DNA of 31,164 bases from MGBC113645 sp036308445. Lineage in GTDB: Bacteria; Bacillota_I; Bacilli_A; Erysipelotrichales; Coprobacillaceae. Position numbers and translations under genes: made by a program. The notes beneath the pieces were generated by a model, which ran no database searches, had not been told where the DNA came from, and was given only the letters and a program-made list of their open reading frames with translations. Of the stretch, positions 1-6,536 are shown piece by piece (the first letter of the stretch is position 1; each line of letters opens with the position of its first letter). The stretch is from the NCBI GenBank assembly GCA_036308445.1, contig JAXJVS010000114.1:1-31164 (forward strand). Reading direction: 5' to 3'.

Positions 1-110
1 ATACCATTATTCCCTGTAATAATAGAAATCTGACCTTCATAAAAGGTAGCACTTATATTTCCATAGCTATGATTATTCCATGCTAGTTGAATATTTTTTA
101 TGCAAAGCAT
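1..110 (-). CDS. ABC transporter ATP-binding protein, N-terminus only (runs off left edge)
   Basis: A short partial reading frame starts with ATG at 110-108 and stays open to the window edge. It begins MLCIKNIQLAW and reaches ISIITGNNG, which is the strand leading into a Walker A P-loop, so this is the start of an ABC ATPase. It overlaps the 3' end of the upstream ATPase-permease gene by 38 bp. A ribosome binding site (AGGAG) lies about 9 bases before the ATG, inside the upstream gene. The tight overlap implies translational coupling and a joint role in the same transporter or peptide-handling locus. Substrate and length cannot be read from this fragment. The P-loop is cut by the window edge, so catalytic competence is unknown. 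Confidence 0.75.
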   Translation of the reverse strand, partial: MLCIKNIQLAWNNHSYGNISATFYEGQISIITGNNG

Positions 111-1899
111 AATAATCAACTCCTATAGGTATAATACATATAAGTAAGAAAGAACTCATAATATAAATCATATTTAATTGAATTGGAGGATAATGAATAA
201 ATAATAAAACATAATGACCTAATAAAAATAAGATGAAATAGATAAGTAAAAAAAGACAAATATCAAAAATGTATTTCTTAAATATCCATGTAATACACAT
301 TTTAGTATGATAACCTAAACATATTAATTTATCATAAAAGCTTAATCGTGATTTTCTTTTTATTATAATCGTATATAAGATAATAAAAATGAATAACAAT
401 GAAGGAATCATTGAAATAATAGATAGCATATGAATTGAATGAGCTGTAATATTAGAAATTTTAAATAAATCATAAATAGTATAAAATTCTAAAGTAGGTA
501 AAATAGTTTCTATTTTATTTTGAATATTTTCATATTGATCAATATGAGTGATTTGAGCAAAATAAGCATTAGGCTGATAATTAATATTAACTTTTTCAAA
601 TAAATTATTCATAACATCAATATCCAAAAAACCAATCGCATAATCCCTTGCAATGAAAGGACCTTCTTCATCTAATATTCCTTTAATTGCAAAAGTCATA
701 CTTATTTCTTGATACTCTATCTCTCTACCTTCAATATTCCTATAATCATTCTCATTATCAACCGCAACACTCATACCATCATGTGATACTGTCTGAGAAA
801 CTGGAATAGATATAGTCATTGTTATTTTTGTATTCTCTAAATCGTTTAACTCTATTCCTAATTGATCACAAAAATCTTTTTGTAAAATAATACCATCTTG
901 ATGAGAAGTCTGATATAAAATAGATTCATTCATTCTAGAATAAGAAGTATAAGGATGAATATAATAAATACTATTTGTATCTAGGTTGATTTGTTTTTCA
1001 GTGTTGTTGCTTATAATATATATAGGTTCGAAGTATATTTCATTATTTTTTCTTTTTGGTTCTATTGAAAAAGGAATAAAAGCTTTAAAATCAGTGAGTT
1101 CATTGATTTCAGTTAATTGTTGATATTCATCAGCAGTGATAGAAGAATAATAAATATCATATGTTCCACCATATGAATGATATATATTGGTATTGTTTAA
1201 AATAAAAGTTTCGGTAGACATATGTTTAGAGATATTACTGTTGATTTGAGAATAAATATGATTTTTAATCTCAAAAGTTAATGAAATAAATAATAAACAT
1301 AAAGCTAAAATAAATAGAGTCAATAAGTGTTTTATCCAATGTCTTTCTTGAAATTGAAAAACTTCTTTTAAAGAAATATGTTTTATTTCTTTATTATCTA
1401 AAGAAGATAATTCAAAGTTATTACACTTATTATCAAAATGAATAACAGTATGACATTGATCAATAATGTCTTGTTGATGAGTAACAATAAAAATAGTTTT
1501 ATTAAGATGAATGACTTGTTGTTGACATAGTTCTAATAAAGTATACAAACTTACTTGATCTAAAGCACTAAATGTTTCATCAAATATAATGTAATCATTA
1601 CCACTATAAATAGCATATATTACTGCAACTATCTGTCTTTGTCCTAAAGATAATTGTGAAGGATATAGTTTTTTTATTTTATCAAGGTTAAGTAATTGAT
1701 TTAATTCATCGTTATTAAAGTTATAATGTACTAATTCTAAATGACTTTGAATATTTAAGTCTTCTATTAATAAATCATTTTGTTGAATATATATGATTTT
1801 TTTGTTGTGATACTTCTTAAATAATTGATTAAAGAATGTTGTTTTACCACAACCATTTTCTCCTACAACAGCATATATTTTCCCTTTGTCTATCTTCAT
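73..1899 (-). CDS. ABC transporter, fused ATPase and FtsX/MacB-like permease
   Basis: The 608-residue protein joins an N-terminal ATPase to a C-terminal permease. The ATPase shows Walker A GENGCGKTT (13-21), a Q-loop near Q40, signature LSLGQ (83-87), Walker B IIFDE (104-108), D-loop SALD and H-loop H141. After it come one membrane helix (about 191-209), a large extracytoplasmic region (about 213-490) and three more helices (about 492-514, 543-567, 577-595). This 1+3 helix layout is typical of MacB/FtsX-type mechanotransmission transporters, not of classical importers. The ATPase is short at its N-terminus: it starts only 12 residues before Walker A, so the usual first strand with the A-loop aromatic is missing. 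An in-frame stop upstream and an AAAGGAG site at the ATG support this start. It lies downstream of a secreted protein and probably exports it, or protects against it. The substrate is inferred from context only. Confidence 0.8.
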   Translation of the reverse strand: MKIDKGKIYAVVGENGCGKTTFFNQLFKKYHNKKIIYIQQNDLLIEDLNIQSHLELVHYNFNNDELNQLLNLDKIKKLYPSQLSLGQRQIVAVIYAIYSGNDYIIFDETFSALDQVSLYTLLELCQQQVIHLNKTIFIVTHQQDIIDQCHTVIHFDNKCNNFELSSLDNKEIKHISLKEVFQFQERHWIKHLLTLFILALCLLFISLTFEIKNHIYSQINSNISKHMSTETFILNNTNIYHSYGGTYDIYYSSITADEYQQLTEINELTDFKAFIPFSIEPKRKNNEIYFEPIYIISNNTEKQINLDTNSIYYIHPYTSYSRMNESILYQTSHQDGIILQKDFCDQLGIELNDLENTKITMTISIPVSQTVSHDGMSVAVDNENDYRNIEGREIEYQEISMTFAIKGILDEEGPFIARDYAIGFLDIDVMNNLFEKVNINYQPNAYFAQITHIDQYENIQNKIETILPTLEFYTIYDLFKISNITAHSIHMLSIISMIPSLLFIFIILYTIIIKRKSRLSFYDKLICLGYHTKMCITWIFKKYIFDICLFLLIYFILFLLGHYVLLFIHYPPIQLNMIYIMSSFLLICIIPIGVDYYALHKKYSTSME

Positions 1900-1914
1900 A
1901 ATGTAATCTCCTTT

Positions 1915-1942
1915 CTAAAAAAGCAGGATATTCCTGTTTTTA
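1915..1942 (-). terminator. Hairpin with T-run between secreted-protein gene and ABC gene
   Basis: On the minus strand the stop codon of the secreted-protein gene runs straight into AAAAACAGGA, a 3-base loop, then TCCTG and CTTTTTT. The arms CAGGA/TCCTG extend through A-run/T-run pairing. It has the form of a Rho-independent terminator. Because the ABC gene follows 41 bases after the stop with its own strong ribosome binding site and no obvious promoter, it probably acts as a partial terminator, giving more transcript for the secreted protein than for the transporter. Confidence 0.6.
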
Positions 1943-2305
1943 ATAATAGTGTATTAATGGTTCATTAACTGATGCTGATGAAGGAGTAGCAGATCCGGCA
2001 TAAACGAAATTGAATGTACATTTTGCATAAGGACTACTTGTTCCATTCTTTCTTGATTTCTCAATGTTATCAAAGAAGTTAAGTGCATTTCCACCAGTTT
2101 CTGTTGTGCTCATATTTCCAATGATTACGCCTGATGAAGTATAATTGCCACTTGAGTAGAAAGTTAATCTAACACCATTTATAGATTCTCTATAACTTGA
2201 TTTACGAGTAACATCTGCTAAAGGTACAATATCATTTTCTAAAGCAGCTACAGGAACCATTAAAAACATCAATGTAAGTAAAGTAGAAATAATTACTTTT
2301 TTCAT
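1940..2305 (-). CDS. Secreted 121-residue protein, candidate bacteriocin-like or signalling peptide
   Basis: The protein opens with a signal peptide: MKK, a hydrophobic stretch (residues 4-18) and a VAA cleavage-type site near residues 19-21. A second small-residue site, PLA, lies a few residues on. The mature part (about 90-100 residues) is polar and rich in Ser, Thr, Gly, Asn and Tyr, with one cysteine (in YAKCTF), and ends in HYY. It looks like a small beta-rich exported domain. A very strong site, AAAGGAGG, precedes the ATG. It sits between a sensor/regulator pair and an ABC transporter, the usual place for a bacteriocin or signalling-protein gene. I do not recognise the family. The GG-x-W-x-YG hallmark of the lactococcin 972 group and a double-glycine leader are both absent. 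Bacteriocin function is inference from context. Confidence 0.7.
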   Translation of the reverse strand: MKKVIISTLLTLMFLMVPVAALENDIVPLADVTRKSSYRESINGVRLTFYSSGNYTSSGVIIGNMSTTETGGNALNFFDNIEKSRKNGTSSPYAKCTFNFVYAGSATPSSASVNEPLIHYY

Positions 2306-2378
2306 ATTTTTTACCTCCTTTCATTTATAATAATAAATATAGGAGAGAAAAGAGATAACATTAGTTAATTGACTTGTT

Positions 2379-3248
2379 TTATTTGTTAAATGACATTTTT
2401 AAGATATAAACATAGTGATCTTTGAGTTTCTTCTCTTCGATGATTATCTTTTTGTTTTTAAGTTGTTTATAGTTAATTGGATATTTTGAGATGATTTTAC
2501 ATTCAAAGTATTTCTCTTTTGTTTGTAAGTAAACAATAATTTCGTTGTTTTGAATTCTTGATAATTCTAATAGTTTATATAGAGTCATAGTATAATGTTT
2601 ATTCCAAAATTGTTGGTCTATTCTACAAAGATAGTATTGAAATGATATGTTTTCTTTTTTATATTTAAAATACTCTGACTGAAATAAATGATTAAGAAAT
2701 GAAGAGTTAGATATAGTAAAAGCTTCATTTCGATATGATTGTTGAGTTAATTCTTTTAAATCATTTAATGCTTTTTCTTTATTGTTTGAGTTAATACTAT
2801 TGATAATTTGATAAAGCTTTTCGTTATAATCATGTCTTAAAAGATGAATGTAGTTTTCTTGTATTTCATTTTCTATTTGTTGTATATATTTGTGTTGATT
2901 GATGGCTGATATATAGAGTTGTTTTAAAAAATAAAATACTAAAACAATTAATGATATTATAAAAATAATAAATAAAAATAAAATGATAGCTATTTGAGAG
3001 GTAAAGTAATTTGTATGAAGAAAGACTTCTAAAATATGACTACAAGGAAAGCTAAAAAGATAAATAATCATAGTAATAATACTATAGATAGATAAACTTT
3101 TTTTCTTGAAAATAAATATTCCAGCTAATGATACTAGTGATAATAGATAAAAAGAAACTATATAAGATTGACTAGGTAAAAACATGTTATAAAAAGCTAT
3201 ATAGTATGCTGATAACCCTATGAATGATAATATCATATTTTTTTTCAT
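2379..3248 (-). CDS. AgrC-like membrane sensor with degenerate ATPase domain (putative pseudokinase)
   Basis: The 289-residue protein has about four to five membrane helices in residues 5-108, a short coiled region, then an HPK10-type phosphoacceptor motif LRHDYNEKL with His139. The region after it should be a HATPase domain but lacks its hallmarks. Where the N-box Asn is expected the sequence reads YKLLEL, there is no DxGxG equivalent, and no GxGL G2 box appears before the C-terminus. The C-terminus is also short. The start was set at the ATG at 3248, preceded by GGAGG, rather than at an upstream ATG at 3290 that has no such site. It follows a LytTR regulator and precedes the secreted protein, so it is presumably that protein's sensor. 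It could bind its ligand and His139 could accept phosphate, but autophosphorylation looks unlikely. Confidence 0.75.
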   Translation of the reverse strand: MKKNMILSFIGLSAYYIAFYNMFLPSQSYIVSFYLLSLVSLAGIFIFKKKSLSIYSIITMIIYLFSFPCSHILEVFLHTNYFTSQIAIILFLFIIFIISLIVLVFYFLKQLYISAINQHKYIQQIENEIQENYIHLLRHDYNEKLYQIINSINSNNKEKALNDLKELTQQSYRNEAFTISNSSFLNHLFQSEYFKYKKENISFQYYLCRIDQQFWNKHYTMTLYKLLELSRIQNNEIIVYLQTKEKYFECKIISKYPINYKQLKNKKIIIEEKKLKDHYVYILKMSFNK

Positions 3249-3263
3249 TGTTTTCCTCCATTT

Positions 3264-3286
3264 CCGTTCGCCTTCTTCGGTCGGGC
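3264..3286. other. Local GC-rich patch in the sensor gene leader
   Basis: About 23 bases just upstream of the sensor's ribosome binding site are strongly G+C-rich, within flanks that are mostly A and T. The patch contains CCTTCTTCGG and CGGTCGGGC and can form imperfect base pairs. It lies in the 169-base gap between the regulator and sensor genes. It could be a regulatory RNA element or a scar. I see no recognisable motif. Confidence 0.3.
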
Positions 3287-3417
3287 ACAAACATGTGATT
3301 AAAACTTTGATTTACCATTAATCTAAATAAATTTAGAATATTACTTTGTTATTTACTTTTATCATAAGCAATAACCATAATTTCTTTAATTTATTCGATT
3401 AATAACAAATTTTATTT

Positions 3418-4077
3418 TCACACTTTTCCTCTTTTCACGAAGTTTTGAACTTCTTTAGTATATTTTCTAGATATAGGTAATGTTATATCATCAATATGCA
3501 CATCATTTTTATTGATTATATCAATAAAATCTTTATTTATAATATATGAACTATGGATTCGAATAAATTTATTTTTGGGTAATTGTTTTTGTATATGAGA
3601 GAGAGTCCCCCAACAGTAAATATCTTTTTTGGTTGTATGAAAAGTGACTTTACCACGATATATTTCAATGTATTTAATAGTATGAGTTCTTATTATAATA
3701 TTTTCTTTATTATAAGTTATAGTTATATAATCATCTAGCTCATTTTCTAACATTTCCATAGCTATTGATAAATCATGTTCAAAATATGCTTTTCTTATAA
3801 AATAGAAAGGATTTAAAATTTGCGTATCAAAAATATAAGAATCATGATGAGTCATAAAAATAAGAATGGCATGAGGGTGTAAATAACATACTTTTCTTGC
3901 TAGTTCTCTTCCATCAGGTACCATTTCTATATCTAAGAAATAAATGTCATAATCTGTGTAAAATCTTTCTTTTATCTCCTCAGGCGTAAGAAAAGTAATA
4001 TCTTCATAATATTGAGATATATATGTTAAAGCATTTATTCTATCTTCATATGAATCATCAACAATAACTATTTTCAT
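3418..4077 (-). CDS. LytTR-family response regulator (AgrA-like)
   Basis: The 219-residue protein has an N-terminal receiver domain with acidic pair D7-D8, phosphoacceptor D49 in FLDIEM, and the conserved Lys in IRKAYF near residue 96. It is followed by a LytTR DNA-binding domain (about 118-215) with typical features: an IKYIEIYRGKVTFHT strand pair, a FIRIHSSYIIN segment, and ISRKY near the end. LytTR regulators usually control bacteriocin, quorum-sensing and cell-surface genes through tandem 9-base repeats. It is first in its transcription unit, ahead of the degenerate sensor, which reverses the sensor-then-regulator order of agr. Its own residues are intact, so it may be phosphorylated by another kinase or work as part of a non-kinase sensing pair. 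The ribosome binding site is AGAGG. Confidence 0.9.
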   Translation of the reverse strand: MKIVIVDDSYEDRINALTYISQYYEDITFLTPEEIKERFYTDYDIYFLDIEMVPDGRELARKVCYLHPHAILIFMTHHDSYIFDTQILNPFYFIRKAYFEHDLSIAMEMLENELDDYITITYNKENIIIRTHTIKYIEIYRGKVTFHTTKKDIYCWGTLSHIQKQLPKNKFIRIHSSYIINKDFIDIINKNDVHIDDITLPISRKYTKEVQNFVKRGKV

Positions 4078-4108
4078 ATATATTACCTCTTTTTGTTGAA
4101 TTTATGAC

Positions 4109-4117
4109 ATTATAGCA
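4109..4117 (-). promoter_or_regulatory. Extended -10 promoter for the LytTR regulator
   Basis: On the minus strand the sequence reads TATGCTATAATG. This is a consensus TATAAT with an upstream TG one base away, an extended -10 element, about 32 bases before the start codon. No good -35 box is seen at 17 bases, so an activator may be needed. Confidence 0.55.
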
Positions 4118-4166
4118 TAATGATACAAAAAGTACATTATTTTAAGTTCTACAACTCGTACAATTG

Positions 4167-4194
4167 AAAAAGAATGTATTTCTACATTCTTTTG
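4167..4194 (-). terminator. Terminator overlapping the stop codon of the Cys-rich membrane protein gene
   Basis: On the minus strand AAAAGAATGTA, loop GAAA, then TACATTCTTTTT form a near-perfect 11-bp stem with a GNRA-type tetraloop and a T-run. The gene's TAG stop lies inside the hairpin. This isolates the gene from the downstream regulator/sensor locus. Confidence 0.85.
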
Positions 4195-4940
4195 CTAGTA
4201 ACTTCTAATGCGTAAGCTTTTATGTTGTTTTTTATCTGACAAGTTTTATCTTTACAATAAGCGCACTGTAAATTTTTATGAGAGCCACTCCAAAATCTTT
4301 CAGGATGTTTTGCATATATGAGTTCCCAGCGAATTAAGACAACACAACTAGTGAAAAACAAACTCCAGGTATAAAAACTTCTAATAAAAATCATAGGTGT
4401 AAACATCATAAAATGTCCCCAATCATAGATTCTACAATTGACACAACATTTATTCTTCATAATATGAGACTGGAAAGGACAATAAATTAATATACAAATA
4501 TAATCACATAAAAAATAAAATACTGTTAACATATATAAATCAGCTTTATCAATAATATTGAAAGCATATAATATACCAAATATCGCATTGAACACTAACC
4601 AAATTAACATTACAATCCAAGCTTTATGATTCTGATTTTTCACAAATCTAAATAAACCAACTTCATCATAATCTTTTACTGGTTCATATATCTTCTCTTC
4701 GGATTTTAATAATGCCATCGTAAATGGTTCCTTCGGAAATATATGAATGAACATCATAATCATAAATCCTAACCATAAGATGTGTAATGGAGTTATACCA
4801 TAACGAATAGGTGTATTCACTAATTGTAATAATAACTGTTTATTGAATAGATATACTGAAAATACAATTAAGAAGATGATAATTCTAATCATGAACTTAA
4901 TAAGATATCTATTCATCATTTTTGTTTTCATAAGTTTCAT
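4182..4940 (-). CDS. Membrane protein with clustered cytosolic-type cysteine motifs, function unknown
   Basis: The 252-residue protein has about five predicted membrane helices (17-33, 51-68, 108-129, 136-157, 178-205). Seven cysteines fall in two clusters: one after helix 4 (C154, then CCVNC at 165-169) and one in the C-terminal tail (CAYCKDKTC, C226, C229, C234). Both clusters would lie on the same face if the helix count is right, so they could jointly bind zinc or an iron-sulphur cluster. ERFWSGSHKNLQC just before the second cluster looks strongly conserved in character. I do not recognise a named family. The gene stands alone between its own promoter and terminator. The ribosome binding site is AAGGAAG. 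Confidence 0.7.
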   Translation of the reverse strand: MKLMKTKMMNRYLIKFMIRIIIFLIVFSVYLFNKQLLLQLVNTPIRYGITPLHILWLGFMIMMFIHIFPKEPFTMALLKSEEKIYEPVKDYDEVGLFRFVKNQNHKAWIVMLIWLVFNAIFGILYAFNIIDKADLYMLTVFYFLCDYICILIYCPFQSHIMKNKCCVNCRIYDWGHFMMFTPMIFIRSFYTWSLFFTSCVVLIRWELIYAKHPERFWSGSHKNLQCAYCKDKTCQIKNNIKAYALEVTSKRM

Positions 4941-4962
4941 GAAAGCACTTCCTTTGAAAAAT

Positions 4963-4992
4963 ATTATAATTTTATATACGTGGGATAGTCAA
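4963..4992 (-). promoter_or_regulatory. Sigma-A type promoter for the Cys-rich membrane protein gene
   Basis: On the minus strand TTGACT, an 18-base spacer, and TATAAT form a near-consensus promoter. It ends 23 bases before the start codon at 4940. Confidence 0.75.
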
Positions 4993-5148
4993 TGAATATT
5001 CAATTATTGAAAAATCTTTTATACAATATAACATTAATTATACATCAAAATATAATATATATTAACCTAGTGAAGAAGAATGAAATACTCTATAGGAAGT
5101 ATAAAAATATATTCAAGTATGTTAGAATAATACAAAGGAAGTGGTTAT

Positions 5149-5709
5149 ATGGTAAAGAAAAAAGATGTTTCTATTTATTTAAGTTACTTACTAAGACATA
5201 ATCCTGCTGATATTGGATTACATATGGATAAACATGGATGGGTAGAAGTTGAACAACTAATTAATGGTATTAATAATAGTGGTAAATATATAATAAATTT
5301 AGAACAGTTAAAAGATATAGTTGCAAATGATAATAAAGGAAGATATCGTTTTAATGAATATTTTACTAGAATCAAAGCATGTCAAGGACATTCTGTTGAA
5401 TGGGTAGAACCAGAATTAGAATATAAAGAACCACCACAACATTTATATCATGGCACAACAGTAGAATCTTATAAAAAAATGAAAGATAGTGGTTATATCA
5501 GTAAAATGAAGAGACATGCCGTTCATATGCAAGCCTTAGAAGAAAAAGCATGGCAATCTGCAAAACGTTGGCATATAAAAGCTGTAGTATTAAAGATAGA
5601 TGCCAGGAATATGTATAAAGATGGATATATCTTTGGTATATCTGAAAATGAGGTTTGGCTTGTAGAACAAGTGCCAATGAAATATATTATAGATGTTTTA
5701 GAAGAATAA
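5149..5709 (+). CDS. kptA: RNA 2'-phosphotransferase, Tpt1/KptA family
   Basis: The 186-residue protein has the full length of bacterial KptA. It removes a 2'-phosphate from RNA using NAD+, yielding ADP-ribose 1'',2''-cyclic phosphate. Family motifs appear in order: LSYLLRHNP (R16, H17), GWVEVEQLI, IKACQGHS (81 is the His), LYHGT (99-103), KRHAVHM (121-127) and the C-terminal SENEVWLVEQVP. In fungi the enzyme finishes tRNA splicing. Bacteria lack that pathway, and the bacterial substrate is not settled; roles against 2'-phosphorylated or NAD/ADP-ribose-capped nucleic acids have been discussed. The gene is monocistronic. AAGGAAG precedes the ATG, and the stop abuts a palindrome shared with the convergent GDPD gene. 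Confidence 0.93.
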   Translation: MVKKKDVSIYLSYLLRHNPADIGLHMDKHGWVEVEQLINGINNSGKYIINLEQLKDIVANDNKGRYRFNEYFTRIKACQGHSVEWVEPELEYKEPPQHLYHGTTVESYKKMKDSGYISKMKRHAVHMQALEEKAWQSAKRWHIKAVVLKIDARNMYKDGYIFGISENEVWLVEQVPMKYIIDVLEE

Positions 5710-5728
5710 AGGTGCGAATTCGCACCTT
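5709..5728. terminator. Bidirectional terminator, perfect 20-base palindrome
   Basis: AAGGTGCGAATTCGCACCTT is perfectly self-complementary. It is followed by a T-rich stretch on the plus strand and by TTCTTC on the minus strand. The last base of the kptA stop codon and the first two bases of the GDPD stop lie in it, so it ends both convergent genes. Confidence 0.75.
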
Positions 5729-6521
5729 AATCTTTTAATTCAAAGCTATCAAAGATAAATAAATCATATCTTTTCTTAGCTTTTTTGTAATCTTCTTCAC
5801 TTTGAATAGTCCATGTAACCATTAAAGCGCCAAATAACTTGTTTAATAATAAAGATAAATTACAATCTGTATGATGATAAGCAATAAAATCAGGTCTTGC
5901 AAGGACATTGGTTAATAAGAATTGAGGAAATAAATTTATTATTCTTTTATCTCCTTCTTTCCAGAAATGAGAAGACAATTGTCCTCTCAATATATCTGGT
6001 CTATTCTTTTTATACCACATAACTGCAAGAGGATGAAAACACTCTATACAGTAATGTCCTTTATAATTCTTTAATACTTCATTAGATAATTCACAGACTT
6101 TTGTTTGTACTCTATCTAATTTATATTCTAGAATAAAAGGAACTTTTCCATCAATAACAGCTAATACTTCTTCAAAAGTAGGAATCGTTTGAGAAGAACC
6201 TGATAATGTCATATGTTGTAATTCTTCTAAAGTATATTCCCATACTTTTCCATCAATATTACACATTCTTTTTAAAGATGCATCATGAAATACAACTAAC
6301 TTATCATCTTTAGTAAGCTGAACATCTAATTCGATACCATAACCTTTTTCAACTGCTTTTTTAAAAGCTGGTAATGAATTTTCAGGTGTTTCACTATCGT
6401 TGTTGAATAAGCCTCTATGAGCATAATGATAACCCATAAATGGTTTTCTATCAGGTTTGTTAAACATTCTAGGAAGTATCATGAATAAGTAAATAAGAAA
6501 TAATACTATAATAATTTTCAT
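5727..6521 (-). CDS. Glycerophosphodiester phosphodiesterase family protein, membrane-anchored
   Basis: The 264-residue protein starts with one hydrophobic helix (residues 2-17) and no clear cleavage site. The GDPD TIM-barrel follows: HRG (H35-R36-G37), ETPENSLPAF, metal ligands E64 and D66 in ELDVQL, and HD at 79-80. E151-type acidic positions continue in FILEYKL. The family hydrolyses glycerophosphodiesters to glycerol-3-phosphate and an alcohol, feeding lipid turnover. The helix suggests action at the membrane, perhaps on lipid or teichoic-acid headgroups. It is second in an operon, 15 bases after an MFS transporter, which could supply or take up a product or substrate. Confidence 0.88.
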   Translation of the reverse strand: MKIIIVLFLIYLFMILPRMFNKPDRKPFMGYHYAHRGLFNNDSETPENSLPAFKKAVEKGYGIELDVQLTKDDKLVVFHDASLKRMCNIDGKVWEYTLEELQHMTLSGSSQTIPTFEEVLAVIDGKVPFILEYKLDRVQTKVCELSNEVLKNYKGHYCIECFHPLAVMWYKKNRPDILRGQLSSHFWKEGDKRIINLFPQFLLTNVLARPDFIAYHHTDCNLSLLLNKLFGALMVTWTIQSEEDYKKAKKRYDLFIFDSFELKD

Positions 6522-6536
6522 ATAACTATCCTTTCA

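Noticed and set aside
1940..2305. Secreted protein as a lactococcin 972-family bacteriocin.
   Set aside because: Signal peptide and neighbours fit, but the characteristic Gly-Gly, Trp and Tyr-Gly motifs of that family are absent and the fused ATPase-permease is not in its usual form.
3249..3290. Upstream ATG (3290) as the start of the sensor protein.
   Set aside because: It has no ribosome binding site and would add a polar 14-residue leader from the G+C-rich patch, while the ATG at 3248 follows GGAGG directly.
4992..5201. A 69-codon frame upstream of and overlapping kptA.
   Set aside because: No ribosome binding site, biased Ile/Asn/Lys content as expected for non-coding A/T-rich DNA, and it runs into kptA in another frame.
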